Shown: positions 19,309 through 27,999, numbered from the stretch's first letter. The stretch: DNA of 64,000 nt from Trinickia dinghuensis (GCF_003367175.1 NZ_QRGA01000003.1:248681-312680); one strand, 5' to 3'. Notes: a model not told the origin generated them from the sequence alone. Made by a program: numbers and translations.

Positions 19309-20790
19309 ATGCGTCCACATCCCGAGACAGCCGACACCTTGATCTCCGGCGCGCAGCTCTACGACGGCAGCGGCGCGCCGCCGCTCTCGGGCGACGTCGC
19401 GCTGCGCGACGGCCGGATCGCGGCCATCGGCAACTTGTCGAACTGGCTTGCGGCGGAAATCGTCGAAGCGAAGGGCCGTGCGCTGGCCCCAGGCTTCATC
19501 GACATCCACACGCACGACGACACGCACGTGATCCGCGCGCCGCACATGTTGCCGAAGATCTCGCAAGGCGTAACCACGGTGATCGTCGGCAACTGCGGCA
19601 TCAGCGCCTCGCCGGTGACACTCGAGGGCGAGCCGCCCGACCCGATGAATCTGCTCGGCGAGCGCGATGCGTTCCGGTATCCGACGTTCGCCGCCTATGT
19701 CGATGCGGTGAACGCCGCGCGCCCGGCCGTGAACGTCGGCGCGCTGATCGGCCATACGGCGCTGCGCAACAACCACATGGACCGGCTCGACCGCACCGCG
19801 ACGCCCGCGGAGATCGACGGTATGCGCTCGCAGCTCGAAGACGCGCTGTCGCACGGCGCGCTCGGCCTCAGCACGGGCCTCGCGTACGGTTCCGCGTTCG
19901 CGGCATCGACCGAGGAGGTGATGGCGCTCGCCGAGCCGCTCGCGAACGCGGGCGCGCTGTACACGACGCACATGCGCACCGAGTTCGACGCGATTCTCGA
20001 TGCGATGGAGGAGGCGTACCGCGTCGGCCGGCACGCGCGCGTGCCGGTCGTGATCTCGCATCTGAAGTGCGCGGGCCCGTCGAACTGGGGGCGCAGCGCC
20101 GAGGTGCTCGCATCGCTCGATCGCGCGCGGCGGCTGCAGCGGGTCGGCTGCGACTGCTATCCGTATAGCCGCAGTTCGTCGACGCTCGACTTGAAGCAGG
20201 TAACCGGCGACATCGACATCACTGTCACATGGTCGACCCCGCACCCGGAAATGGCCGGCAAGCTCATCGCGGAGATCGCGGGCGCATGGGGCGTATCGCA
20301 GCAGGAAGCCGCGCGCCGCCTGCTGCCGGCCGGCGCGGTCTATCACAACATGTCGGAGGAGGATGTGCGCCGCATTCTGTCGCATCCCGCGACGATGGTC
20401 GGCTCGGACGGCCTGCCGAACGACCCGTTGCCGCATCCGCGGCTGTGGGGTGCGTTCCCTCGCGTGCTGGGCCACTACGCGCGCGACACGCGGCTCATCG
20501 CGCTCGAGGAGGCGATCCGCAAGATGACGAGCTTGTCGGCGCGGCGCTTCGGTCTCGCACAGCGCGGCGAAGTACGGATCGGCTATCACGGGGACCTCGT
20601 GCTGTTCGATCCGGCGCGAGTGCGCGACGCGGCAACCTTCGACCAGCCGCGGCAGAACGCGGAAGGCATCGACGCGGTCTGGGTGAACGGCGTGCTGTCG
20701 TACCGCGACGGCCAGCCGACCGGCGAGCGCGCCGGCCATTTCGTTGCGCGCGGGGTGCGGCCGAACGCGGACGCCCAGGGGGAATTTTGA
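19309..20790 (+). CDS. N-acyl-D-amino-acid deacylase, copy 2
   Basis: 493 residues. All metal and catalytic residues of Alcaligenes D-aminoacylase are present at nearly the same numbers: H67, H69, C96, H221, H251 and D367. It hydrolyses N-acyl-D-amino acids to D-amino acid and carboxylate in the cytoplasm. It begins one nt after the porin stop (TGACATG) and is followed 35 nt later by ridA. It and copy 1 probably arose by duplication; retaining two such similar deacylases in one locus suggests different acyl or side-chain preferences, which is inference. Confidence 0.93.
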   Translation: MRPHPETADTLISGAQLYDGSGAPPLSGDVALRDGRIAAIGNLSNWLAAEIVEAKGRALAPGFIDIHTHDDTHVIRAPHMLPKISQGVTTVIVGNCGISASPVTLEGEPPDPMNLLGERDAFRYPTFAAYVDAVNAARPAVNVGALIGHTALRNNHMDRLDRTATPAEIDGMRSQLEDALSHGALGLSTGLAYGSAFAASTEEVMALAEPLANAGALYTTHMRTEFDAILDAMEEAYRVGRHARVPVVISHLKCAGPSNWGRSAEVLASLDRARRLQRVGCDCYPYSRSSSTLDLKQVTGDIDITVTWSTPHPEMAGKLIAEIAGAWGVSQQEAARRLLPAGAVYHNMSEEDVRRILSHPATMVGSDGLPNDPLPHPRLWGAFPRVLGHYARDTRLIALEEAIRKMTSLSARRFGLAQRGEVRIGYHGDLVLFDPARVRDAATFDQPRQNAEGIDAVWVNGVLSYRDGQPTGERAGHFVARGVRPNADAQGEF

Positions 20791-20825
20791 ATCACCAATC
20801 AATCATCACTGGAAAGAGAGCATCG

Positions 20826-21209
20826 ATGAAACGTTATGGCGTGGAAGGCGGCAAAGGGACGGGCGGTCAACATATGCCGTTCGCGAGGGCGGTCGAAGCG
20901 GACGGCTGGCTGCATGTGTCCGGCCAGACGCCGATGGAAAACGGCGAAGTGATCGACGGCGGCATCGTCGCGCAGTCGCACAAGGCGCTGCGGAACCTAT
21001 TCGCAATCCTGAAGGAAGCGGGCTACGGCGCCGAGCACGTCGTGCGTTGCGGCGTGTGGCTCGACGATCCGCGCGATTTCGCGTCGTTCAACAAGGTGTT
21101 TCGCGAGTACTTCGGCGACCATCCCCCGGCCCGCGCGTGCGTCGTGTCGAGCATGGTCGTCGACTGCAAGGTCGAGGTCGACTGCGTCGCGTACAAGGCA
21201 CGCGCCTGA
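20826..21209 (+). CDS. RidA-family enamine/imine deaminase
   Basis: The 127-residue protein is a complete RidA/YjgF/UK114 domain (FARAVEADGWLHVSGQTP, later GVWLDDPRDFASFNKVFREYF and RACVVSSM with the conserved Arg). RidA proteins hydrolyse reactive 2-aminoacrylate-type enamines released by PLP dehydratases. Lying between a deacylase and a D-amino-acid dehydratase, it would clean up that enzyme's product. A ribosome-binding site (GGAAAGAGAG) precedes ATG 20826. Confidence 0.9.
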   Translation: MKRYGVEGGKGTGGQHMPFARAVEADGWLHVSGQTPMENGEVIDGGIVAQSHKALRNLFAILKEAGYGAEHVVRCGVWLDDPRDFASFNKVFREYFGDHPPARACVVSSMVVDCKVEVDCVAYKARA

Positions 21210-21224
21210 TCGACTCGCCCCCCT

Positions 21225-21266
21225 CGGCGCCGGTTTGCCGAGTATCCTACGAGTACTTTCCGTGCG
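21225..21266 (+). repeat. 42-bp direct repeat, copy B
   Basis: This copy is 39/42 identical to 15216-15257, differing at one base near its left end and at the TC/GA pair within the palindromic core. It lies between ridA and the dehydratase gene, 89 nt or more before the latter's start. With the hairpin at 21311-21334 it suggests a separate promoter or control point for the dehydratase. Confidence 0.6.
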
Positions 21267-21310
21267 TTCACGCTACGTTCCCGGATTACTCCGTACATTG
21301 ACGTTTCCTT

Positions 21311-21334
21311 CTCGGACTCAAACCGAAGTCCGAG
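21311..21334 (+). promoter_or_regulatory. Perfect 8-bp leader hairpin before the D-amino-acid dehydratase
   Basis: CTCGGACT (21311-21318) and AGTCCGAG (21327-21334) form a perfect stem with an 8-nt loop, nine nt before the GAGGA Shine-Dalgarno (21343-21347). There is no T-run, so it is not a standard terminator. An attenuator, RNA-stability element or protein-binding site are all possible. Confidence 0.4.
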
Positions 21335-21354
21335 GCTTTACCGAGGAAAATCTG

Positions 21355-22638
21355 ATGGCATTGACGATCACGAACTATTCAGCCGCTTCCATCGACCCGC
21401 TCAGCAAGGGCCTGGGCACCGTGCCGAGCGCGAGCGTGCCGCTCGATTCGGCTGCGAATCTAGAATGGAATCTGCTCGCCGAGGACGTGAGCCTGCCGGC
21501 CGCCGTGCTCTATGCGGACCGGATCGAACACAACCTGAAGTGGATGCAGGACTTCGTCACCGAATACGGCGTCAAGCTCGCGCCGCACGGCAAGACGACG
21601 ATGGCGCCGCAGCTGTTTCGCCGGCAGATCGAAACAGGCGCCTGGGGCATCACGCTCGCAACGGCGCACCAAACGCGCGCCGCCTATCACGGCGGCATCG
21701 AGCGCGTGCTGATGGCGAATCAACTCGCCGGCAGGCGCAACATGGCGATGATCGCCGAACTCTTGTCCGATCCGGACTTCGAGTTCTTCTGTCTCGTCGA
21801 TTCGCCGGACGGCGTCGAGCAGCTCGGCGCGTTTTTCAAGGAAGCACGCCGCAAGCTGCAAGTGCTGATCGAACTCGGCGTACCCGGCGGACGCACGGGC
21901 GTGCGCGACGATGCGCAGCTGGAGAGCGTGCTGGCGGCCATCGCTCGCTACGAAGGCACGTTGGCGCTTGCCGGGATCGAAATCTACGAAGGGGTGCTCG
22001 CGGACGAGCCGGCTGTGCGTGCATTTCTGCGCCGTGCAGTACAGACGACGCGCACCCTCTCGCAAGCGGGCCGGTTCGAACGCGCCCCCGCCATCCTCTC
22101 GGGCGCGGGCTCGGCCTGGTACGACATCGTGGCCGAAGAATTCGCGGCCGAGTCGAAAGCCGGCACGATCGAGGTGGTGCTGCGTCCAGGCTGTTATTTG
22201 ACGCACGACGTCGGCGTCTATAAGAAAGCGCAGAGCGAGATTCTCGAGCGCAACCCGATCGCGAAGAAGATGGGAGAAGCGCTGTTGCCGGCGCTGCAAC
22301 TGTGGGCCTACGTGCAGTCGATCCCCGAAGCGGACCGGGCGATCGTCGGTTTCGGCAAGCGCGATGCGGCGTTCGATGCCGGCATGCCGGTTCCGGCATG
22401 CCACTACCGGCCGGGCACGAGCGAGCCGCGCGCGATCGCGCCGAGCGAAGGCTGGGAAGTCACGGGGATGATGGATCAGCACGCCTATCTGCGCATCGTG
22501 CCCGGCGCCGATCTCAGAGTGGGCGACATGCTGGCGTTCGACATCTCGCATCCGTGTCTGACGTTCGACAAATGGCGGCAGCTGTTGATCGTCGACGGTC
22601 GCTACCGCATCACGGAAGTGGTCGAAACGTTCTTCTGA
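21355..22638 (+). CDS. Dsd1/D-threonine-aldolase-type PLP and zinc enzyme, probable D-amino-acid dehydratase
   Basis: A 427-residue fold-type III (alanine-racemase-like) PLP enzyme. The PLP lysine is K80 in KLAPHGKTTMAPQ. The C-terminal HPC motif (H399, C401 in DISHPCLTFDKW) matches the zinc ligands of eukaryotic D-serine dehydratase. Such enzymes dehydrate D-serine or D-threonine, or cleave D-3-hydroxy-amino acids. The adjacent ridA favours dehydratase chemistry, because RidA consumes the enamine product. ATG 21355 has GAGGA seven bases upstream. Burkholderia homologues are often annotated simply as amino acid deaminase. Confidence 0.87.
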   Translation: MALTITNYSAASIDPLSKGLGTVPSASVPLDSAANLEWNLLAEDVSLPAAVLYADRIEHNLKWMQDFVTEYGVKLAPHGKTTMAPQLFRRQIETGAWGITLATAHQTRAAYHGGIERVLMANQLAGRRNMAMIAELLSDPDFEFFCLVDSPDGVEQLGAFFKEARRKLQVLIELGVPGGRTGVRDDAQLESVLAAIARYEGTLALAGIEIYEGVLADEPAVRAFLRRAVQTTRTLSQAGRFERAPAILSGAGSAWYDIVAEEFAAESKAGTIEVVLRPGCYLTHDVGVYKKAQSEILERNPIAKKMGEALLPALQLWAYVQSIPEADRAIVGFGKRDAAFDAGMPVPACHYRPGTSEPRAIAPSEGWEVTGMMDQHAYLRIVPGADLRVGDMLAFDISHPCLTFDKWRQLLIVDGRYRITEVVETFF

Positions 22639-22670
22639 AAACGGCTGGCCGAGCGAGGCGCACGGCCAGC
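22638..22670 (-). terminator. Possible bidirectional terminator between the dehydratase and marR
   Basis: An 8-bp perfect stem (GCTGGCCG 22644-22651 with CGGCCAGC 22663-22670) lies between convergent genes. On the minus strand it is followed by TTTT at 22641-22638, which suits the MFS-marR transcript. On the plus strand there is no T-run. Confidence 0.4.
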
Positions 22671-22738
22671 GGCACGCGGCTCAAATCGGACACGCGCTGG
22701 CCGAGCACCGCCTCGATGTGAGCGGCGCGCGGCCGGCG

Positions 22739-23242
22739 TCATTTCGTTTGAGCGAAGTGTGTAAGACCGCTGTCCACGGCCGCCTCGCCGCCCTGCGCCT
22801 CGTCGCCGGACACCGGCGAGTCCGCCACGTTGGCGATGCGCGTTTCGAGCCTGGCGAGCGCGTCGGATAACCCGTGCAGCGTATCGTCGGGCAACGCCCC
22901 CATCGTCTCGAGCAGGAACGCATTGCGCTGCGGCAAGCTCGCATCGACCACCTGACGCCCTTCTTCGGTGAGCCTCACGTTCGTGATGCGGTTGTCGCGC
23001 GTGTCGGTGCTGCGCTCGACCCAGCCGATTGCCTCGAGCGACTTCAATTGGCGCGTCAGCGCGCCCGGATCGATGCGTAGCCGTTCGACGAGGCGCTTCT
23101 GCGACCACTCGCCCGTGTCTTCCGTCAGCGTGCGCAAGATGCGCCAGCGCGGCATGGGATGTCCGACCCGCGCTTCGAAGCCGGACAAGAATGCGCGGTA
23201 GGTGCGGCCGAACTGCTGAACGATCGCGACGTAATCTTCCAT
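22739..23242 (-). CDS. MarR-family transcriptional regulator
   Basis: The 167-residue winged-helix protein has the MarR core (about 30-140): HPMPRWRILRTLTEDTGEWSQKRLVERL, recognition helix region GALTRQLKSLEAIGWVERS, and the wing DTRDNRITNVRLTEEGRQ. It lies 33 nt after the MFS pump gene in the same direction, so the two are an operon and MarR probably represses the pump. The C-terminal 25 residues are a variable acidic/polar tail. Confidence 0.9.
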   Translation of the reverse strand: MEDYVAIVQQFGRTYRAFLSGFEARVGHPMPRWRILRTLTEDTGEWSQKRLVERLRIDPGALTRQLKSLEAIGWVERSTDTRDNRITNVRLTEEGRQVVDASLPQRNAFLLETMGALPDDTLHGLSDALARLETRIANVADSPVSGDEAQGGEAAVDSGLTHFAQTK

Positions 23243-23275
23243 GATGCAACCCTTCTTCCTAGGCCGTCCTCGGCC

Positions 23276-24871
23276 TTATTCCGCCACGGGCACAGGTTCG
23301 CTCCTGCGCGTGATGCTGACGTGCGGCACGCTCGCGCAGCGCCACAATGCGACGACGGCAATGACGGCCGCCACGGCGATCCCCATGTGAATCGCGGTGA
23401 CGAGCGACACGCGTGCCTGCTCGAGCAGCGCGGCGCCGTTTTGCCCCGCATGCGCGAGCGAAGCGAGCAGCGTGTCTTGTGCGTCCCGGTTGACGAGAAT
23501 CTGGGGGTCGCGCATGGTGTGCCACCATGCGGTCGCATTCGCGCTCGTCAGTGCATCGCGCACGCCGCGCGAATAAAGATGCGTGATCAGCGTACCCGTA
23601 ACGGCCGCCCCGAACATGCCGCCGATCATCCGCAGCGATTGCAGCAAGGCCGTGGCGATCCCTAGATGCTCGCGCCCCGACGTTTCCTGCGCGAAGACGG
23701 TCAAGTTCGGCAGTACGAAGCCAAGCCCGATGCCGGCGAGCATCATGAGCCCCATCAAAATCGTGTGCGGCATCGCGCGCGTGGCGGCCGCCGTGCCGAC
23801 GCACGCCAGCGCGAGCAGCGCGCAGCCGATATAGAGCATCGCGTTGGGGCGGCGAATCCGCGTGACGATGCGTCCGTTCACGATGCTGCCGATCGTAATG
23901 AACACAACGAGCGGCGTGATCAGCACGCCCGCATCCTTCGGCGACAGCCCGAAACCGCCTTGCAGCAGTAGCGGCGCGTAGAAGATCAGCGAGAACATCG
24001 AGTACCCGCACAATATCGACAGCACGAACAGCGCGGCGAGGCTGCGATTGGCGAACATGTCGAGCGGCAGGATAGGCTGTTCGGCACGCTGCTCCCACTT
24101 CCACAGCGCGACACCCGAGGCGGCCGCCAGAACGGCGAGCGCCGCGACGCCGGCGGTGACGCCGTGCTGCGACAGCGATTCGACGAGCATCTGCAGCGAA
24201 CCGAGCGCGACGGCGATGAGCAGCGAACCGGGCCAGTCGAGGCGGATTTTGCCGCGCGCCTTGATGTGCCGCACGTGAGGCAGATAGCGCCAGACGAACA
24301 CGAGCGAAAGCAGGCCGACCGGCAAGTTCACGTAGAACGCCGAACGCCAGCCGTAATACTGCGTCAGGAAACCGCCGAGCGACGGCCCGATCGCATTGGC
24401 GATCCCGAACGCCGAACTCATGAGCACCTGCCAGCGCAGACGCACGACGGAATCGGGAAACAGGTCCGGAATGCAGGCGAACGCCGTGCCGACGAGAATC
24501 CCACCGCCGATCCCTTGCAATGCGCGCGCGATCACGAGAAACATCATGCTGTTGGCGGCGCCGCAGAGCACGGACGCCGCCGTGAACACGACGATCGACG
24601 CGATCACGAACGGCTTGCGCCCGAAATAGTCGCCCAGCCGGCCGAAAATCGGGACGGTGATGACCGAGGTCAGCAGGTAGGACGTGGCAACCCACGCATA
24701 GAGCTCGAATCCGCGCAGTTCGGCGACGATCGTGGGCAACGCAGTGCCGACGACGGTCTGGTCGAATGCGACGAGCATGGTGACGAAGGAGATACCGAGC
24801 ATCGCCATGAGCGATTCCCGGAACGGCAGAAGCTGCCCACGTGAGTGGTGAGCGGCGGTATGGACGGCCAT
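23276..24871 (-). CDS. MFS drug-efflux transporter, DHA2 (14-TM) family
   Basis: The 531-residue protein has the DHA2 hallmarks: motif D1 region VAFDQTVVGTALPTIVAEL, motif A GRLGDYFGRKP, and motif C FGIANAIGPSLGGFLTQ in helix 5, with about fourteen membrane segments. Such pumps export drugs, dyes or aromatic compounds by proton antiport. ATG 24871 (MAVHTAAHHSRGQLLPFRESL) is chosen; the frame extends further upstream but without family similarity. No clear Shine-Dalgarno precedes it. It is divergent from ecsC and followed by marR. Confidence 0.9.
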   Translation of the reverse strand: MAVHTAAHHSRGQLLPFRESLMAMLGISFVTMLVAFDQTVVGTALPTIVAELRGFELYAWVATSYLLTSVITVPIFGRLGDYFGRKPFVIASIVVFTAASVLCGAANSMMFLVIARALQGIGGGILVGTAFACIPDLFPDSVVRLRWQVLMSSAFGIANAIGPSLGGFLTQYYGWRSAFYVNLPVGLLSLVFVWRYLPHVRHIKARGKIRLDWPGSLLIAVALGSLQMLVESLSQHGVTAGVAALAVLAAASGVALWKWEQRAEQPILPLDMFANRSLAALFVLSILCGYSMFSLIFYAPLLLQGGFGLSPKDAGVLITPLVVFITIGSIVNGRIVTRIRRPNAMLYIGCALLALACVGTAAATRAMPHTILMGLMMLAGIGLGFVLPNLTVFAQETSGREHLGIATALLQSLRMIGGMFGAAVTGTLITHLYSRGVRDALTSANATAWWHTMRDPQILVNRDAQDTLLASLAHAGQNGAALLEQARVSLVTAIHMGIAVAAVIAVVALWRCASVPHVSITRRSEPVPVAE

Positions 24872-24996
24872 TTTTTGTAGAAGCAATCGTTGATAAGTCA
24901 AAGAATGACGAATGATAGCATGGGTGCATAGAATTCGCAGGCTGGCGCGCCGCTCGATTGTGGCGCTTCTCCCCACTTCTTCTGTCTACTCGACCA

Positions 24997-25884
24997 ATGG
25001 AACCGATCCCGATCACTGAGCCAGAACTTGCTCCGGATGACTTGGCGACACTCGCGCGCGCCAAGCAGGCGCTCGAAGCGCAGCCGCTCGCGATGAAACT
25101 GGCAAGCGCCGTCGGCACGCCGATCGAGCGGCTTTTGGAGCGGCTGCCGGCCGGCGCGCACGATACGATCGCCGACGCCACGCGCCGCGCGCTCGACGCG
25201 AGCCTGCGCGCGGCGGTCGCGACGCTGGGCGCCCCCGCGCCGACACTGGCAGGCGATGACAATGGGGCTGCACCATCACGGGCGCCGAGCGCCAAGCCGC
25301 GCGATTGGCTCCATAAAGTAGCGGTCGCGACGACGGGCGCGGCAGGCGGCGCGTTCGGCTTCTTCGCCCTGCCGGCCGAGTTGCCCGTCACCACCACGCT
25401 GATGTTCCGCTCGATCTGCGACATCGCCCGGAGCGAGGGCGAGGACCTGCGCGAAGCCGAGGCGCGGCTGCAATGCCTGGCCATCTTCGGCATGGGCAGT
25501 CACGAGCAGGACGAGCAAGCCGACTTCGGCTATTTCGTCGCGCGCGGCGCGCTCGCGCAGGCCATCTCCAAAGCGTCGTCGGAACTGGCGAGCAAAGGGG
25601 TCGCGGCGCATGGCACGCCGGCGCTGGTGAGGCTGATGAACGTGATCGCGGCGCGCTTTTCGGCGCAAGTGAGCGAGCAAGTCGCGGCCAAGTCGATCCC
25701 GGCGATCGGCGCGGTGCTCGGCGCGGCCGTCAATACCGTCTTCATCGATCATTTCCAGCAGACGGCGCACGGACACTTCGCCGTGAGGCGCCTCGAACGG
25801 CGCTACGGCAGCGCGGCCGTGCAGGCGGCCTATCGCGCCATCGAATCGACTTCGAGCGGGCGGGCGTCGCGTTCGCGCGCGTGA
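24997..25884 (+). CDS. EcsC-family protein
   Basis: The 295-residue protein has the EcsC domain (about 20-265), with the Gly/Ala-rich hydrophobic segment TTGAAGGAFGFFALPAELPVTTTLMFRSICDIAR and an acidic, helical remainder. The family is named for a Bacillus exoprotein-secretion locus and its biochemical role is unknown. ATG 24997 (MEPIPITEPELAPDD) is preferred to an upstream frame extension. Its last 55 bases overlap the 3' end of the convergent esterase gene. Confidence 0.85.
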   Translation: MEPIPITEPELAPDDLATLARAKQALEAQPLAMKLASAVGTPIERLLERLPAGAHDTIADATRRALDASLRAAVATLGAPAPTLAGDDNGAAPSRAPSAKPRDWLHKVAVATTGAAGGAFGFFALPAELPVTTTLMFRSICDIARSEGEDLREAEARLQCLAIFGMGSHEQDEQADFGYFVARGALAQAISKASSELASKGVAAHGTPALVRLMNVIAARFSAQVSEQVAAKSIPAIGAVLGAAVNTVFIDHFQQTAHGHFAVRRLERRYGSAAVQAAYRAIESTSSGRASRSRA

Positions 25885-26792
25885 GCGCGAACGAATCGCG
25901 CGGCCCCCTCGATCGCACGCTTTGCCTCGGGCACGAAAGGCGTCCAGAGCTGCCAGACATGCGGCATGTTCGGCCAGATCTCGCACTCGACCGGCACGCC
26001 GGCCGCCTGCGCACGCTGCGCCACGCGGCGCGCGTCGTCGAGCAGCACTTCGGTGCTGCCGGCCTGGATCAAGAGCGGCGGCAGGCCGGAAAGATCGGCG
26101 TAAAGCGGAGACAGATGGGGGTGAGTCGGGTCCGTGCCGCCGATGTAGAACTGCGCCGCGCGTCCGATCGAGGCGCCGCAGAACATCGGATCGACCCCGT
26201 CGTTCGATTCGAGCGTCCCGCCCGTGGCCGCCAGATCCGTCCACGGAGAAAACAGCACGCCGGCAGCCGGTAGCGGATCGCCCGCATCGCGCAGCGCGAC
26301 GAGCGTTGCCAGTGCGAGGCCGCCTCCGGCCGAATCGCCCGCGATGACGATCGAATCGGCCGGCGTTCCTTCGGCGAGCAAGGCCCGATAAGCCGCCAGC
26401 GCATCGTCGAGCGCGGCCGGGAACGGATGCTCGGGCGCGAGCCGATAGTCGAGCGAGAACGTCCGAGCCCCCGAGCGGGCGGCGAGCGCGAACACGAGCG
26501 CGCGGTGCGACGCGGGCGAGCAGAAGTAATAGCCGCCGCCATGGCAATAAAGGATCGTGCGGACGGGCACACCGCGTGCACGATCGCCCGCGCGCTCCAG
26601 CCATTCGCCGCGCAACGGCGCGTCGGCGGGCCGCTCGCGTACGGTCAGGCGCCAGCCGGCGGGCACCGGTTGCCGACGAATCCGCGAAGCGGCATGCGCG
26701 CGTGCGCGCTCGACGCTTACATGCGGCTTGAGCGTTTCGGGCCGAAATTGTCTCTTGAGCAACCAGCAGGCGACAGCGCTTTGCCAGCTCAT
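25830..26792 (-). CDS. Alpha/beta hydrolase, hormone-sensitive-lipase (HGGG/GDSAGG) family esterase
   Basis: The 320-residue enzyme shows the oxyanion motif HGGG at 84-87 and the nucleophile elbow GDSAGG (S154). The acid is in GSTEVLLDDAR and the catalytic His in MPHVWQLW. The DYRLAPEHPFPAALDD segment is diagnostic of family IV carboxylesterases. It probably hydrolyses short acyl esters in the cytoplasm. A GGGGGG tract precedes its ATG, and a strong inverted repeat at 26808-26832 lies 16 nt upstream, suggesting dedicated repression. Confidence 0.92.
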   Translation of the reverse strand: MSWQSAVACWLLKRQFRPETLKPHVSVERARAHAASRIRRQPVPAGWRLTVRERPADAPLRGEWLERAGDRARGVPVRTILYCHGGGYYFCSPASHRALVFALAARSGARTFSLDYRLAPEHPFPAALDDALAAYRALLAEGTPADSIVIAGDSAGGGLALATLVALRDAGDPLPAAGVLFSPWTDLAATGGTLESNDGVDPMFCGASIGRAAQFYIGGTDPTHPHLSPLYADLSGLPPLLIQAGSTEVLLDDARRVAQRAQAAGVPVECEIWPNMPHVWQLWTPFVPEAKRAIEGAARFVRAHARERDARPLEVDSMAR

Positions 26793-26807
26793 TGCAATGC
26801 CCCCCCT

Positions 26808-26832
26808 ACATGACGATATATGACCGTCATGT
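26808..26832. promoter_or_regulatory. Inverted repeat, putative repressor operator of the esterase gene
   Basis: ACATGACG and CGTCATGT form perfect 8-bp arms 9 nt apart, and an overlapping smaller palindrome ATGACCGTCAT occupies 26820-26830. The element is 16 nt upstream of the esterase start codon. The rest of 26833-27012 holds nothing recognisable. Confidence 0.45.
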
Positions 26833-27012
26833 TACGTGTCTGCGTAAGAGCGTGGGCACTACGAAAGGGTGCTATGCGGGAGAACGCACGCCGACGCCAG
26901 GGCGCCGCTGGGCGGGCAAGGGAGCCGGTTTTGGGGTCGGCATTCCAGGTGCGCGGCGCCGTGCGCGAGCAACGCGCCGGCGCCGAAACGGGTGCGATAA
27001 GGCGATCAGGTA

Positions 27013-27447
27013 TTAGTTGGCCGGTTCGACCTGCCCACGAATTTCACCGGCGGGATTGATCTTGGTGTGGACATTGAAGTACCACTTGCCGTTCATCAAA
27101 TCGGCGGCTTGCGCATCGGTGAGGGTCTTTTCGCCCTCGATCGGGCTCGCGAGCTTGTCCTTCGGAATGGGGATTTGGGGGTCCGCGTTCTGCCCCACGG
27201 GCGCGGGACCGTGGAAGTGCGCCATCGTGGCGGGGCCGGTAAGACCCTCGTACGTAGCCTTCCATTTAAGATCCTTGGACGCCGTGTCGAACGTCGCTTC
27301 CAGATTGCCGTGGCCCTTGGACGTCTTCGGCGGCACTTCGCTCGAAGGCTCGAGATCGGCCTTCAGCGTCACCGTTTCGGCGAACGCGGCACCGGCCGCT
27401 ACTGCCCACAACAGAACGGCGACATTCAGCTTGCGCAATACATGCAT
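27013..27447 (-). CDS. Secreted CHRD-domain protein
   Basis: The 144-residue precursor has a signal peptide (about 1-23, ending AGAAFA) followed by one CHRD domain (TVTLKADLEPSSEVPP ... GPATMAHFHGPAPVGQNADP ... FNVHTKINPAGEIRGQV). CHRD domains occur in animal chordin and in many secreted bacterial proteins. They form a beta-rich fold and their bacterial role is unknown. ATG 27447 has a good AGGAGA ribosome-binding site; the longer upstream frame is not needed. Confidence 0.88.
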   Translation of the reverse strand: MHVLRKLNVAVLLWAVAAGAAFAETVTLKADLEPSSEVPPKTSKGHGNLEATFDTASKDLKWKATYEGLTGPATMAHFHGPAPVGQNADPQIPIPKDKLASPIEGEKTLTDAQAADLMNGKWYFNVHTKINPAGEIRGQVEPAN

Positions 27448-27606
27448 CGTGCTCTCCTGTTTGTTGAGACCGCCCATGCGAAATAGCTGTTCGCACCCTA
27501 CTGGCGGCGGTTCCACATACTAGAACAAGTTGCGTACGCGCGTATGTCAAGCACTCAAGCACTCAAGCGCTCAAGAACGCAGAGCGCCGATTGGATCGGG
27601 CTCGCT

Positions 27607-27999
27607 TCAGCAGACCTTGCGGAACATGATGTCGACGACCGTGCCCGGGCTCACCGCAACCCACGTCGAATCGGTGGCGCGCAGCAAACCGGCCGGGGCG
27701 CCGTCCGTGCCCAGATAATGCGTATCGAGCGAGCGCCACTGCTTGCCGGCGCAATCGATTTGATATCGGGTGATCGATACGGACACGGGCGCGCTCGCGC
27801 CGGGCATCATCGACGGCGCCTTCCAGGTGGTCTTCGCGGTGTATTCGATATAGCCGTCGGCATCCGTCGCAATGCTGTCGGAATCGACCGCATACGCGAG
27901 ATCCGAAGCACTTTTCAAGGGAGTCCATTGCGTGGCGTCGGCATAAGCCATCGAGCCGAGCGCAACGGTTACGACGATCAAAGGGCGGAGCCAATTCAT
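27607..27999 (-). CDS. Small exported protein, surface-adhesin-E-like domain
   Basis: A 130-residue protein with an N-terminal signal peptide (about 1-20). It has a beta-rich body (YAVDSDSIATDADGYIEYTAKTTW ... YQIDCAGKQWRSL) that resembles the small adhesin-E-like exported domain common in proteobacteria. It contains two cysteines (near 82 and 130) that could form a disulfide. Its function is unknown; the neighbouring genes (CHRD protein, lytic transglycosylase) are also cell-envelope products. Confidence 0.7.
   Translation of the reverse strand: MNWLRPLIVVTVALGSMAYADATQWTPLKSASDLAYAVDSDSIATDADGYIEYTAKTTWKAPSMMPGASAPVSVSITRYQIDCAGKQWRSLDTHYLGTDGAPAGLLRATDSTWVAVSPGTVVDIMFRKVC

Noticed and set aside
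13635-20790. Insertion-sequence origin for the duplicated deacylases
   Set aside because: No transposase, terminal repeats or target duplications were found around either copy; ordinary gene duplication is more likely.
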